This document shows positions 54,983 to 64,000 of a stretch of DNA of 64,000 nucleotides, piece by piece. Position numbers and translations under genes: made by a program. The DNA is from Sporosarcina psychrophila (GTDB taxonomy: Bacteria > Bacillota > Bacilli > Bacillales_A > Planococcaceae), in NCBI RefSeq assembly GCF_001590685.1, contig NZ_CP014616.1:1735001-1799000 (forward strand), given 5' to 3'. How positions within the stretch are numbered: position 1 is the stretch's first letter; the number at the start of each line of letters is the position of its first letter. The notes under the pieces were generated by a model. That model did not search any database, was not told the DNA's origin, and was given only the letters and a program-made list of their open reading frames with translations.

Positions 54983-55813
54983 ATGGCTGAAATGATGATG
55001 GCGAGACTGCATGAAGTAATGGTCGTACTCTATGCAGTAAGCCTTGTTTTTTATTTTATAGATTACTTGAATAAGGATACGTTTGCACACCGAAGCGCTT
55101 TTTGGATTTTAACCGTCGTCTACTTTCTACAAACATTCTTTCTTGTGATGTATATAATCGAATGGCAAAGGTTCCCTGTACTCACTCTTTTTGAGGGGAT
55201 TTACTTTTACGCTTGGTTGTTGATTACTTTATCAATTGTCATGCATCTGTTTTACAAAGTTGGTCACGCCGTCTTTTTCTTAAATGTGATTGGATTCATA
55301 TTTATGACAATTCATACATTTGGACCTGAACAAATTGAACAGTCGCCGATAGGGGAAGCGCTTATTTCAGAGCTGCTATTCATCCATATTACATTCGCGA
55401 TTTTGTCTTATGCAGCGTTTGCGATGTCATTCGTTTTTTCGATACTCTATCTTCTTGTTTATAAAGTTTTAAAGAAGAAGAAATGGTCAAAACAATTTAA
55501 TAGGCTTCCTTCTCTTCATCAAACAGAGATAGGCATGAAGGCGTCTCTTTATACAGGTATTCCGTTTCTGCTCGTCAGTTTAATTCTCGGCATGCAGTGG
55601 GCGATAGTTGCACTCGATGTATGGTCCTTTTTTGATATGAAGATTATTGGTTCATTTATCCTTCTTGCCATTTACGGTTCTGTATTATTCTTGAAGCGAA
55701 GTGGCAAGCTAACAGGAAACGACTTTGCATGGGCGAACGTATTTGCATTCCTTTTTGTTATCATCAATTTTTTTCTTGGAAGTAAGTTATCCGGGTTCCA
55801 TTTTTGGTTATAA
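54983..55813 (+). CDS. hemX: HemX, membrane regulator of glutamyl-tRNA reductase
   Basis: 276 residues and eight hydrophobic helices. CcsA/HemX-type cytochrome c assembly fold (EGIYFYAWLLITLSIVMHLF, LLFIHITFAILSYAAFAMSF, KASLYTGIPFLLVSLILGMQ). In B. subtilis HemX lowers the HemA protein level. Second gene of the heme operon. Its stop codon is part of a 14-bp hairpin. Confidence 0.94.
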   Translation: MAEMMMARLHEVMVVLYAVSLVFYFIDYLNKDTFAHRSAFWILTVVYFLQTFFLVMYIIEWQRFPVLTLFEGIYFYAWLLITLSIVMHLFYKVGHAVFFLNVIGFIFMTIHTFGPEQIEQSPIGEALISELLFIHITFAILSYAAFAMSFVFSILYLLVYKVLKKKKWSKQFNRLPSLHQTEIGMKASLYTGIPFLLVSLILGMQWAIVALDVWSFFDMKIIGSFILLAIYGSVLFLKRSGKLTGNDFAWANVFAFLFVIINFFLGSKLSGFHFWL

Positions 55814-55854
55814 CTTAATACAGCTTGGTTTCAAACCCCGGCTGTATTAAGTTA
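55811..55854 (+). promoter_or_regulatory. Long hairpin between hemX and hemC
   Basis: TAACTTAATACAGC (55811-55824), starting with the hemX stop codon, pairs perfectly with GCTGTATTAAGTTA (55841-55854). No T run follows. An internal control or processing site within the heme operon. Confidence 0.75.
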
Positions 55855-55969
55855 AAGCCTCTGGCGGATGCTACAGATTTTTTGGGGATTTATTATCAAG
55901 CAAACTCGAAAAAATCTGAACACAAATACGCCAAGGTGTATTCGATTAAGAAAGGTTGGATTAATTAAT

Positions 55970-56899
55970 ATGAGAAAAATAATCGTAGGTTCAAGAAGAA
56001 GTAAACTTGCATTGACACAAACAAACTGGTTTATAGACCAGATGAAAGCTGCCGGTGCTCCATTTGAATTCGAAGTGAAAGAAATCGTTACAAAAGGAGA
56101 TCAAATCCTAGATGTAATGCTATCGAAAGTTGGCGGTAAAGGGCTTTTCGTGAAAGAAATTGAGCAGGCATTATTTGATAAAGAAATCGATTTCGCAGTA
56201 CATAGCATGAAAGACATGCCAGCTGTTCTTCCAGAAGGACTTGTTATCGGTTGTATTCCTCCGCGTGAAGATGCGCGCGATGCATTCATTTCGAATGGTC
56301 ATGTGAAATTCATGGACTTACCAGTAGGTGCTAAAGTTGGAACGTCTAGTTTACGTCGTAGTTCACAATTACTGCTTCTGCGTCCCGATCTTGACATCCA
56401 ATGGATTCGTGGCAATATCGATACACGTCTGAAAAAAATGGTTGACGGTGAATACGATGCGATTCTTCTTGCGGCTGCCGGCATGAAGCGAATGGGCTGG
56501 AGCGCGGATGTGACTACGGAATATATGTCCGTTGAAGATTGTATTCCAGCAGTAGGACAAGGGGCACTAGCAATTGAATGCCGTTTTGATGATAAAGAGT
56601 TACTTGCAGAACTTGCGAAATTAACGGATGAAAAAACATGGAAAGAAGTTGAAGCAGAGCGTACTTTCCTAACTGAAATGGATGGTTCGTGCCAAGTTCC
56701 GATTGCCGGATTTGCGCAATATAACGGTAGCGAAGTCGAATTGACGGGCTATATTGCTTCTCCAGACGCAACACAAGTGTTTAAAAAGACTTTCTCAAGC
56801 ACGGATCCCGTTGAAGCGGGTATGGAAGTTGCAAAAATATTGCGTGCCGAAGGGGCTTCAGAAGTGATTGAGAAAGTGAAGGCGGATATGGATGCGTGA
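55970..56899 (+). CDS. hemC: Porphobilinogen deaminase (hydroxymethylbilane synthase)
   Basis: 309 residues. Links four porphobilinogen units to hydroxymethylbilane. Cys 241 in [15 protein letters not shown] carries the dipyrromethane cofactor. [46 protein letters not shown] and [18 protein letters not shown] are all present. The ATG at 55970 is the conserved MRKIIVGSR start. It overlaps hemD by 8 bases. Confidence 0.97.
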   Translation: MRKIIVGSRRSKLALTQTNWFIDQMKAAGAPFEFEVKEIVTKGDQILDVMLSKVGGKGLFVKEIEQALFDKEIDFAVHSMKDMPAVLPEGLVIGCIPPREDARDAFISNGHVKFMDLPVGAKVGTSSLRRSSQLLLLRPDLDIQWIRGNIDTRLKKMVDGEYDAILLAAAGMKRMGWSADVTTEYMSVEDCIPAVGQGALAIECRFDDKELLAELAKLTDEKTWKEVEAERTFLTEMDGSCQVPIAGFAQYNGSEVELTGYIASPDATQVFKKTFSSTDPVEAGMEVAKILRAEGASEVIEKVKADMDA

Positions 56900-57650
56900 T
56901 CGTCAACCGCTGTTAGCTGAAACGGTCATCTTTACAGGGACTCCGAAGTCTAAAGATGTCTTTGAATTGGTAAAGCGCTACGGAGGGACGCCTGTTTCAT
57001 TGCCGCTTATCCAAGTGGCGGAGTTAGTGGAACAGACAGATGAACTTCGTTTGACCGCTTGTCCGATGTATGATTGGTTAATATTCACAAGTCAAAGTGC
57101 GGTTGCGGCGTTTGGTGCAAAACTCAATCGTCATGGTGTTTCTTCGGAATCAATTCCAGCGAAAATAGCAGCCGTAGGCACTCGAACTGCAGAAGCGCTT
57201 GAAAAAATTGGTTTTACAGTCGATTTCATCCCAACCGTGTTCAGTGCAGATACATTCGTAAAGGAATTTAATCCTGCTGAAACAGATATTCGACGTATTC
57301 TTTTTCTACGCGGATCAATTGCAGGCGTCACCATCAAAGAGGAAATTCCTTTTGAAGTGGATGAATGGACAGTTTATGCGACAGAGCGTGCAAATGATTC
57401 CATCGATTCACTAGTAGATTTATTGCAACAACAACAGCATTTGAGCGTTTTATTCGCAAGTCCTTCGGCGGTTGAAGTTTTTGCTGAAGAAGTGGCTCCG
57501 CGGACAGGTTGGAACGGCTTTACAATCGGGGCTATCGGACATGTGACGGAAAAAGCATTGCTAGAAGTTGGTGCGGTCGTTCATGTTAGACCCGATACAT
57601 ACACACTTATGGATCTCGTCGAGAAATTGGCGGGGCGAAAGGAAGGGTAA
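56892..57650 (+). CDS. hemD: Uroporphyrinogen-III synthase
   Basis: 252 residues. Cyclises hydroxymethylbilane with ring-D inversion. Two-domain HemD fold: [91 protein letters not shown]. As in most organisms the sequence is weakly conserved, and the assignment also relies on position between hemC and hemB. Confidence 0.93.
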   Translation: MRDRQPLLAETVIFTGTPKSKDVFELVKRYGGTPVSLPLIQVAELVEQTDELRLTACPMYDWLIFTSQSAVAAFGAKLNRHGVSSESIPAKIAAVGTRTAEALEKIGFTVDFIPTVFSADTFVKEFNPAETDIRRILFLRGSIAGVTIKEEIPFEVDEWTVYATERANDSIDSLVDLLQQQQHLSVLFASPSAVEVFAEEVAPRTGWNGFTIGAIGHVTEKALLEVGAVVHVRPDTYTLMDLVEKLAGRKEG

Positions 57651-57652
57651 TT

Positions 57653-58633
57653 TTGGATACTTTACAATTCAGACGCAACAGACGTTTGCGCACATCAACT
57701 ACATTGCGTTCTATGGTGAGAGAAACTGTTCTGAGGAAAGAGGACTTCATCTATCCGATTTTTGTTATAGATGGGGAAGACATCAATAATCCAATCGCTT
57801 CTATGCCGGGTGTGTTCCAGAAATCACTCGACCATTTTACAATTGAACTCGATGAAGTTGTGTCACTTGGAATTCCATCAATTATTTTATTTGGTCTTCC
57901 GGCAACTAAGGACGAATTGGGGTCGGAAGCTTATTCTGATCAAGGGATTGTCCAAAAAGCCACTCGTTTAGCGAAAGAACGTTATCCTGAACTTGTCGTC
58001 ATTGCGGATACTTGCCTGTGCCAATATACAGATCACGGACATTGCGGTGTTCTAGAAGACGGTAACGTATTAAACGACCCATCATTGGAACTGTTGACGC
58101 GTACTGCAGTAAGCCAGGCGAAGGCAGGCGCGGACATCATTGCGCCGTCGAATATGATGGACGGTTTTGTAGCAGCTATTCGCCAAGGGTTAGACGCAAC
58201 TGGTTTTGAGCATATCCCGATTATGTCATATGCAGTGAAATATGCATCCGCTTATTACGGACCATTCCGTGACGCTGCGGAATCTACTCCTCAATCAGGC
58301 GATCGCAAAACGTATCAGATGGATCCAGCAAACCGCATAGAAGCAATGCGTGAAGCGGAATCAGATGTTGCAGAAGGTGCTGACTTCCTAATCGTTAAAC
58401 CGGCGCTTTCGTATCTCGATATCATGCGTGATGTCAAAGACAATTTTACATTGCCAGTAGTTGCATACAATGTGAGCGGCGAGTATGCAATGGTTAAAGC
58501 AGCAGCGCAAAATGGTTGGATTGATGAAAAAGCAATCGTTCTTGAAACGTTGACAAGTATGAAGCGTGCGGGTGCGGATCTCGTTATGACGTACCATGCG
58601 AAAGATGCGGCACGCTGGCTGGAGGAGAAATAA
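57653..58633 (+). CDS. hemB: Delta-aminolevulinic acid dehydratase (porphobilinogen synthase)
   Basis: 326 residues, TTG start with GGAAGGG about 6 bases upstream. Condenses two ALA to porphobilinogen. Zinc-type metal site with cysteines in [17 protein letters not shown]; catalytic lysines in [20 protein letters not shown] and [17 protein letters not shown]. Directly after hemD (2-base gap) and before hemL. Confidence 0.97.
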   Translation: MDTLQFRRNRRLRTSTTLRSMVRETVLRKEDFIYPIFVIDGEDINNPIASMPGVFQKSLDHFTIELDEVVSLGIPSIILFGLPATKDELGSEAYSDQGIVQKATRLAKERYPELVVIADTCLCQYTDHGHCGVLEDGNVLNDPSLELLTRTAVSQAKAGADIIAPSNMMDGFVAAIRQGLDATGFEHIPIMSYAVKYASAYYGPFRDAAESTPQSGDRKTYQMDPANRIEAMREAESDVAEGADFLIVKPALSYLDIMRDVKDNFTLPVVAYNVSGEYAMVKAAAQNGWIDEKAIVLETLTSMKRAGADLVMTYHAKDAARWLEEK

Positions 58634-59926
58634 TTGGGTAGAAATTATGAAAAGTCGAAACAAGCATTTGCTGAAGCGGTAAATCTTATGCCAGGAGGAG
58701 TTAACTCTCCTGTTCGTGCATTCAAATCTGTCAATATGGACCCGATTTTCATGAAGAGCGGAAAAGGCGCTATTCTTACAGACATCGATGGCAATGAATA
58801 TATCGATTATGTACTATCTTGGGGTCCGCTTATTCTCGGTCATTCTGATCAAGACGTAGTTGAAGGCATTAAGCGCGTTGCAGAAACTGGAGCAAGCTTT
58901 GGTGCACCAACGTTAGCGGAAAATGAACTTGCGAAACTTGTTATTGAACGCGTTCCTTCAATTGAAATGATTCGTATGGTGTCATCCGGTACGGAAGCAA
59001 CGATGAGCGCACTACGTTTGGCGCGCGGATATACTGGTCGCAATAAGATTTTGAAATTTGAAGGCTGTTACCACGGTCACGCTGACTCACTGCTCATTAA
59101 AGCGGGTTCTGGCGTTGCGACACTTGGCCTACCAGATAGCCCAGGTGTGCCTGAATCGGTTGCGAAAAACACAATCACTGTTCCTTATAACGATTTAGAA
59201 AGCATTAAAGTCGCAATTCAAGAATTTGGTGACGACTTAGCGGCAATTATTGTTGAGCCTGTCGCGGGTAATATGGGTGTTGTCCCACCTGAACCAGGTT
59301 TCCTTGAAGGATTGCGTGAGTTGACAGAGAAAAACGGCACGCTTCTTATTTTTGATGAAGTAATGACGGGCTTCCGTGTTGGCTATAATTGCGCACAAGG
59401 TTATTACGGTGTGACGCCGGATATTACATGTCTCGGAAAAGTAATTGGCGGCGGCCTTCCAGTTGGTGCATATGGAGGGAAACGTGAAATTATGGAAAAC
59501 ATGGCTCCTGCAGGAACGATTTATCAGGCAGGAACTTTATCAGGTAATCCACTGGCGATGACTGCAGGTATTGAAACGTTGAAAAAACTAACGCCTGCAT
59601 CTTATGAACACTTCATTAAACTTGGTGATCAGCTAGAAGCCGGTTTCCGTTCGGCGGCTGAAAAGTTTGATATCCCGCACACGGTAAACCGTGCAGGCTC
59701 GATGATCGGCTTTTTCTTCACCAACGAAAAAGTGTCGAATTACGACAAAGCGAAAACGGCTGACCTTGAATTATTTGCTGATTACTATCGCTTAATGGCT
59801 GAAGAGGGTATCTTCCTTCCACCATCTCAGTTTGAAGGCATGTTCCTATCAACTGCGCATACAGAAGCGCATATTGAGAAGACAATTGAAGCGTTCCATA
59901 CGGTGTTTGCTAAACTTCGTGCGTAA
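58634..59926 (+). CDS. hemL: Glutamate-1-semialdehyde 2,1-aminomutase
   Basis: 430 residues, TTG start directly after the hemB stop with GGAGGAG. PLP-dependent fold-type I. Catalytic Lys in [17 protein letters not shown] (about residue 268), [13 protein letters not shown] opening, [29 protein letters not shown]. Makes 5-aminolevulinate from the product of HemA. Last gene of the heme operon. Confidence 0.97.
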   Translation: MGRNYEKSKQAFAEAVNLMPGGVNSPVRAFKSVNMDPIFMKSGKGAILTDIDGNEYIDYVLSWGPLILGHSDQDVVEGIKRVAETGASFGAPTLAENELAKLVIERVPSIEMIRMVSSGTEATMSALRLARGYTGRNKILKFEGCYHGHADSLLIKAGSGVATLGLPDSPGVPESVAKNTITVPYNDLESIKVAIQEFGDDLAAIIVEPVAGNMGVVPPEPGFLEGLRELTEKNGTLLIFDEVMTGFRVGYNCAQGYYGVTPDITCLGKVIGGGLPVGAYGGKREIMENMAPAGTIYQAGTLSGNPLAMTAGIETLKKLTPASYEHFIKLGDQLEAGFRSAAEKFDIPHTVNRAGSMIGFFFTNEKVSNYDKAKTADLELFADYYRLMAEEGIFLPPSQFEGMFLSTAHTEAHIEKTIEAFHTVFAKLRA

Positions 59927-59971
59927 AAAAAGCTTAGTCAATTCAAATACGAATTCGATAGTTGTGTTTGT

Positions 59972-60102
59972 TTTCACATGTGTTGATTAACCAAAAACAA
60001 CCAGTAAATAACTGAATCAAACACTATGCCCTTCGTGTACAGTTACCTCTGGATTGCTTTAGATTGAACGACCTCTATACGATTACCGAAATGTCTTGAT
60101 GT
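59972..60102 (-). repeat. Dispersed repeat, copy B (inverted relative to copy A)
   Basis: Its reverse complement matches 17058-17198 over about 130 bases, with the main difference in the centre, where copy A has AAACC units. Smaller related blocks with GTACACGAAG or GTACAAAG followed by TGCTA recur at about 60188 and 60386. Confidence 0.8.
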
Positions 60103-60540
60103 GTAGGAATTCGACTCCGTCGCATTCCTGCACATTTTTTCCGATAATCGTATGGTGCTTATTCATCTATCGCTATCCAAATGCATAAGTACACGAAGTG
60201 CTAAAACTTTTCGGGACGAAAGAATAGCGGGGCTTCTTATCTGGATAGTAGCCGCCAAAAATACAATTTTGGCGACTGAAGCCTTCTCCATAGACTTGTC
60301 TTTTTTAGTTAAGGAAGAGTCACTTTCTTATAGTCCATCGCATGATAAGGTACATACTCTTTACTAATAGTAAGCAAGGAACACATTGTACAAAGTGCTA
60401 GAGTGCCCGAAATTGTATCTTCGGGCACTTATAACCTATATAAAAAGTCATCTATTCTTTTTTCTAAAGTAGCTGTATTTTTCACTTGAACGTTGTAGGA
60501 ACGCGACAGGCAACTATTCGTAACAGGATTACTGAAAAGG

Positions 60541-60577
60541 GTGTGGCTAGGAATGACGAAGTCATTTCTAGCCACAC
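60541..60577. repeat. 17-bp near-perfect hairpin without T run
   Basis: GTGTGGCTAGGAATGAC (60541-60557), loop GAA, GTCATTTCTAGCCACAC (60561-60577), one G-T pair. Very stable, tight loop. Function unknown. Confidence 0.7.
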
Positions 60578-60728
60578 TTGCTCCTCGGTAAAGTTGTCAT
60601 GAATAGTTCGTCAAAAGCGGACCGGAAATGATTCAGTGAAAATGGGGTTTTTCAAGCCTTTCTTACCTGTTCTTTATGCAAGAAAATGGTTAATCAACAG
60701 AAGTGGTTTTTTTTAATAATAAAGACAA

Positions 60729-60765
60729 TATCCTCCGACTAGTTTACTGGTCGGAGGATATTTGC
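60729..60765. terminator. Strong hairpin before the spoVID-like gene
   Basis: AATATCCTCCGAC and GTCGGAGGATATT pair perfectly around TAGTTTACTG. It lacks a T run on the plus strand, so terminator function is uncertain. Confidence 0.5.
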
Positions 60766-60843
60766 GTTCGATCTATTTAATCTTCTATTGTAACCATGCC
60801 GCGCATACAATTGTTTGTGAAGGAATAGAAGGAGGGAACAGGT

Positions 60844-61428
60844 ATGGAGAAAAAACAGTGGTCAATGGAGGAAAGTTTCTATTTCCCAGAACATGCTGGT
60901 GTACCGACTGGTGTACAGTCAGTCACAGTGACGCCAAGGTATACTGAAGAGCGTACAGAAGACTCAGTCCGGTTGACAGGCATTTATCATATTGCGGCGA
61001 ATGTCGAATTCGGTGAAGGGCTAAGGGCGGAGGAATGGGACGATTCATTTATCCTCATTGATGATGTCGAAGTGGATGGCAAAGACGGTTATTTTGAATA
61101 CGCGGTACCGCTTAATATTGACTTGCCTTCAGTAGCAGAGAGCCCATTGGAGATTGTAACAACGCAAGCAACAGGTAAATCAGACGGACAAGGTACTTAT
61201 GGAGTTGTCTGGAATGTAGAATGTACGTACACAGAAGCGGTTGCAATAGTGGAAGAGCCTGAGGAAGCGCAAGTAGCGGTCGCGGTTGCAGCGCCGATTG
61301 TAGCAGCAATTGACAGCACTCCGTTAGACGAGATGGACGAAGTGCTGTCGTTCATTGCGGAGCTTACGGATGGCATATCGACGACAGCCTACCGTTCAAA
61401 TGATGTTTTTGTAAAGAACGAAAGCTAA
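60844..61428 (+). CDS. Shortened SpoVID-like spore-coat morphogenetic protein
   Basis: 194 residues. The N terminus (MEKKQWSMEESFYFPEHAGV, VRLTGIYHIAANVEF, GYFEYAVPLNIDLPS) fits the N-terminal domain of SpoVID by pattern and by place: in Bacillus spoVID lies between hemL and valS. The long acidic middle and C-terminal LysM domain of the 575-residue B. subtilis protein are missing. The C-terminal part here is a Val/Ala/Glu-rich stretch (VAIVEEPEEAQVAVAVAAPI). GGAGGG before the ATG is good. Either a lineage-specific short form or a truncated gene. No LysM coding sequence follows before the T-box. Confidence 0.7.
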   Translation: MEKKQWSMEESFYFPEHAGVPTGVQSVTVTPRYTEERTEDSVRLTGIYHIAANVEFGEGLRAEEWDDSFILIDDVEVDGKDGYFEYAVPLNIDLPSVAESPLEIVTTQATGKSDGQGTYGVVWNVECTYTEAVAIVEEPEEAQVAVAVAAPIVAAIDSTPLDEMDEVLSFIAELTDGISTTAYRSNDVFVKNES

Positions 61429-61610
61429 ACCACACAGGAAACAGAACAATAGAAAGTCGCCTGTCGTCGGTATGATCAATAATCGTACCAACTGAAAAAG
61501 GCAAATAGGGATAATGATTCCTTTACAGTAAAATCGACATCTTCGAAGCCAAGGAGGAAGTAGGTAAGGGTTATATCCTCTACGCATAACACAATCCTTT
61601 CGTTATATAC
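61429..61610. other. Intergenic region before the valS promoter
   Basis: 182 bases without a gene; ysxE, found here in B. subtilis, is absent. The valS promoter begins at 61611. Confidence 0.4.
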
Positions 61611-61640
61611 TTGACGAGCAACCGGTTATTCCGTTACAAT
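61611..61640 (+). promoter_or_regulatory. Promoter of valS
   Basis: TTGACG (61611-61616), 18 bases, TACAAT (61635-61640). The start near 61647 gives a leader of about 300 bases, the usual length for a T-box leader. Confidence 0.75.
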
Positions 61641-61649
61641 TATTGCAAT

Positions 61650-61925
61650 TGCATATGGATGCGATGATTGGGATAGTACGTGAATGGATTAGACTAAAGA
61701 GAGGGTTCGAGTGCTGAAAGGACCTGTCGATTATTTACCGAATGTAACCCATGAGCAGTTTCCGTGAAAGTGTGTTCAAAAAGAAAAACATTTTTGAGCG
61801 TAGTAGCGGAAGCCGGTTTGAAGCCGTTATCGAAGTTTGAGGTGCACAGCTCTTTTGTGTGCACGAATAAAGGTGGTACCGCGAACAGCTCCTTCGTCCT
61901 TTAAGGCGATAGGAGTTTTTTTGTA
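61650..61925 (+). ncRNA. T-box riboswitch (tRNA-Val sensing) of valS
   Basis: The T-box sequence AATAAAGGTGGTACCGCG lies at about 61866-61883 and pairs with the CCA end of uncharged tRNA. Its antiterminator bulge competes with the terminator CTCCTTCGTCCTTT..AAGGCGATAGGAG followed by seven T (about 61890-61923). The upstream part from about 61650 should contain stem I with a Val specifier codon, which I did not locate with certainty. Uncharged tRNA-Val would favour readthrough into valS. Confidence 0.9.
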
Positions 61926-61949
61926 CCCAAAAATAAAGGAGGAAATAAC

Positions 61950-64000
61950 ATGTCAACTGAAAACAACACGTCGATGCCGACGAAATATGATCCACAGACA
62001 ATTGAAGCAGGTCGTTACGAATGGTGGCTGAAAGGGAAGTACTTTGAAGCGCAACCAGAAAGCGATAAAACGCCCTATACAATTGTTATTCCACCGCCGA
62101 ACGTCACAGGTAAACTTCACCTAGGCCATGCATGGGATACAACCTTACAAGACATCATGACGCGTATGAAACGTATGCAAGGCTATGATGCACTATGGCT
62201 TCCAGGAATGGATCATGCGGGAATCGCGACACAGGCTCGTGTTGAAGCAAAACTTCGTGAAGAAGGAACGACACGTTATGATTTAGGCCGCGAAAAATTC
62301 GTTGAAGAAACATGGAAATGGAAAGACGAGTACGCAGGACATATTCGTGCGCAATGGGCGAAACTTGGTTTGGGTCTTGATTATACACGTGAACGATTTA
62401 CCCTGGATGAAGGACTTTCGAAAGCAGTACAGGAAGTTTTCGTTAAACTCTACAACAAAGGGCTTATCTACCGTGGCGAATATATTATCAACTGGGATCC
62501 GGCAACGAAAACAGCTATATCCGATATCGAAGTTATCCATAAAGACATACAGGGTGCTTTCTATCATATGCGTTACCCACTAGCAGACGGAACGGGCAGT
62601 ATCGAAATTGCGACAACTCGACCTGAAACAATGCTTGGGGACACTGCGGTTGCAGTCCATCCTGAAGATGAGCGCTACAAGCATTTAATCGGCAAAACGG
62701 TTAAATTACCGATTGTCGGCCGTGAAATCCCGATTATTGCAGACGATTATGTCGACATGGAATTTGGAAGTGGTGCCGTGAAAATTACACCTGCACATGA
62801 CCCGAATGACTTTGAAATCGGTAACCGTCACAATCTTCCACGTGTTCTTGTGATGAATGAAGACGGTTCAATGAATAAGCTTGCTGGTAAATACGAAGGA
62901 ATGGATCGCTTCGAATGCCGTAAAGAAATCGTTAAAGACTTGCAGGAGATGGCTGTTCTATTCAACATTGAAGAACATAATCATTCTGTCGGTCACTCTG
63001 AACGCAGTGGTGCTGTCGTTGAACCGTATTTATCAACACAATGGTTCGTTAAAATGCAGCCCCTTGCTAATGAAGCGATTAAATTACAAGAAGCAGAAGA
63101 CAAAGTAAACTTTGTCCCGGACCGTTTCGAAAAAACGTATTTAACATGGATGGAAAATGTCCATGACTGGTGTATCTCGCGTCAACTTTGGTGGGGCCAC
63201 CGCATCCCAGCTTGGTACCACAACGAAACGGGCGAAATACATGTCGGTCATGAAGCGCCTGCTGACAGTGAAAACTGGAGCCAGGACAATGACGTTCTTG
63301 ATACATGGTTCTCATCTGCGCTTTGGCCGTTCTCAACAATGGGCTGGCCGGATCTCGACAATGAAGAATTTAAACGTTATTACCCAACAGATGCACTCGT
63401 AACGGGCTATGACATCATTTTCTTCTGGGTATCACGGATGATCTTCCAAGGCATCGAATTTACAGAACAGCGTCCATTTAAAGACGTCTTAATTCACGGA
63501 CTCGTACGTGCAGAAGATGGTCGTAAAATGTCTAAATCACTTGGTAACGGCGTCGACCCAATGGATGTTATTGAAAAATACGGAGCGGATGCACTTCGCT
63601 ACTTCTTGTCAACCGGTTCATCGCCAGGGCAGGACCTTCGCTACTCAACTGAAAAAGTTGAAGCCATCTGGAACTTTGCCAATAAAATCTGGAATGCATC
63701 CCGTTTCGCACTTATGAACATGGATGGCATGACTTACGAAGAAATAGATTTGACTGGTGAAAAATCCGTTGCAGATGCATGGATTCTGACAAGGTTGAAT
63801 GAAACAATCGACCAAGTGACGAAACTTGCAGATCGTTATGAGTTCGGTGAAGTCGGCCGTGCACTTTATAACTTCATCTGGGATGATTTCTGTGACTGGT
63901 ACATCGAAATGGCGAAACTGCCATTATACGGTGAAGATGAAACAGCGAAGAAAATGACACGCTCAGTACTGGCATACGTACTCGATAATACAATGCGTCT
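61950..64000 (+). CDS. valS: Valyl-tRNA synthetase (5' part, cut by the window end)
   Basis: The first 683 or so residues are in the window and the frame stays open to the edge. Class I synthetase: HIGH-type motif [16 protein letters not shown] (about residues 48-63), zinc/editing domain with [20 protein letters not shown] and [30 protein letters not shown] motif [16 protein letters not shown], then the start of the anticodon domain ([16 protein letters not shown]). GGAGG lies 7 bases before the ATG. Controlled by the T-box. Confidence 0.97.
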   Translation, partial: MSTENNTSMPTKYDPQTIEAGRYEWWLKGKYFEAQPESDKTPYTIVIPPPNVTGKLHLGHAWDTTLQDIMTRMKRMQGYDALWLPGMDHAGIATQARVEAKLREEGTTRYDLGREKFVEETWKWKDEYAGHIRAQWAKLGLGLDYTRERFTLDEGLSKAVQEVFVKLYNKGLIYRGEYIINWDPATKTAISDIEVIHKDIQGAFYHMRYPLADGTGSIEIATTRPETMLGDTAVAVHPEDERYKHLIGKTVKLPIVGREIPIIADDYVDMEFGSGAVKITPAHDPNDFEIGNRHNLPRVLVMNEDGSMNKLAGKYEGMDRFECRKEIVKDLQEMAVLFNIEEHNHSVGHSERSGAVVEPYLSTQWFVKMQPLANEAIKLQEAEDKVNFVPDRFEKTYLTWMENVHDWCISRQLWWGHRIPAWYHNETGEIHVGHEAPADSENWSQDNDVLDTWFSSALWPFSTMGWPDLDNEEFKRYYPTDALVTGYDIIFFWVSRMIFQGIEFTEQRPFKDVLIHGLVRAEDGRKMSKSLGNGVDPMDVIEKYGADALRYFLSTGSSPGQDLRYSTEKVEAIWNFANKIWNASRFALMNMDGMTYEEIDLTGEKSVADAWILTRLNETIDQVTKLADRYEFGEVGRALYNFIWDDFCDWYIEMAKLPLYGEDETAKKMTRSVLAYVLDNTMR

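Larger units (their letters stand above)
59927..60843. other. 917-bp gene-free stretch rich in hairpins
   Basis: Contains dispersed repeat copy B (59972-60102), smaller hairpins at about 60254-60277 (CGCCAAAA/TTTTGGCG) and 60402-60431 (AGTGCCCGAA/TTCGGGCACT), a 17-bp hairpin at 60541-60577 and another at 60729-60765. A 71-codon ORF at 60152 overlaps the hairpins, has no good ribosome binding site and is not recognised. Confidence 0.55.

Noticed and set aside
60152..60367. 71-codon plus-strand ORF between hemL and the spoVID-like gene
   Set aside because: Overlaps hairpin and repeat-like sequence, no Shine-Dalgarno, no similarity recognised.
61440..61600. Continuation of the spoVID-like gene (LysM part) after a frameshift
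   Set aside because: No LysM-like sequence in any plus-strand frame between the stop at 61428 and the valS promoter.

Overview
The window is a low-GC Firmicutes chromosome, most likely a Planococcaceae member such as Sporosarcina or a close relative (inference). The evidence is the Bacillus-type order ysoA-tig-clpX-lonA-ysxC-hemAXCDBL-(spoVID-like)-valS at the right end, a T-box before valS, Gram-positive Shine-Dalgarno sites, frequent TTG/GTG starts, and a spore-coat gene remnant. No rRNA or tRNA gene was seen.

Left part (1-24.8 kb) is accessory or adaptive. It holds a broken and an intact copy of the UV endonuclease gene uvsE, separated by what looks like the 3' end of an IS200/IS605 (TnpB) element. 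Then come a small membrane protein, a GyrI-like protein, a rifamycin phosphotransferase (rph) behind a 17-codon leader ORF resembling the HelD N terminus, and an ArsR regulator with a VOC protein. A Fur-boxed siderophore ABC operon reads leftward. A 1.4-kb gene-free stretch contains a candidate structured RNA. A YtrA-type GntR/ABC operon with a perfect 22-bp operator, a Nudix hydrolase, and a second iron cluster (AraC-SBP fusion regulator, Fur-boxed lipoprotein, FhuF-like reductase) follow, then a DUF1456 gene and an ABC-F gene (yfmM).

Middle part (25-46 kb). A ChvE/XylF-type sugar ABC transporter is followed by a membrane-anchored sugar-binding protein, a YesM-type kinase, a YesN-type response regulator and another XylF-like protein. 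These probably form a sugar-sensing circuit that controls the transporter. Next come an SOS-type cassette (small ORF, Y-family polymerase, YolD) with a probable LexA box, a chromate transporter, and a GNAT/TetR/MATE cassette. Two copies of a long direct repeat flank that cassette. The nagA-nagB-nagR-SIS-HPr operon for N-acetylglucosamine use ends this part.

Right part (46-64 kb) is core: protein quality control (tig, clpX, lonA), ribosome-assembly GTPase ysxC, the complete glutamate-to-uroporphyrinogen route hemAXCDBL, a shortened spoVID-like gene, and the T-box-controlled start of valS. lonB and ysxE, present at these places in Bacillus subtilis, are missing.

The most unusual features are non-coding: a structured repeat family with compensatory base changes (38.6, 41.8 and 46.1 kb), a 196-bp MITE-like GC-rich element with 10-bp target duplication whose empty site is visible 3.3 kb away, an inverted dispersed repeat shared by 17.1 and 60.0 kb, and the candidate RNA at 13.63-13.86 kb.
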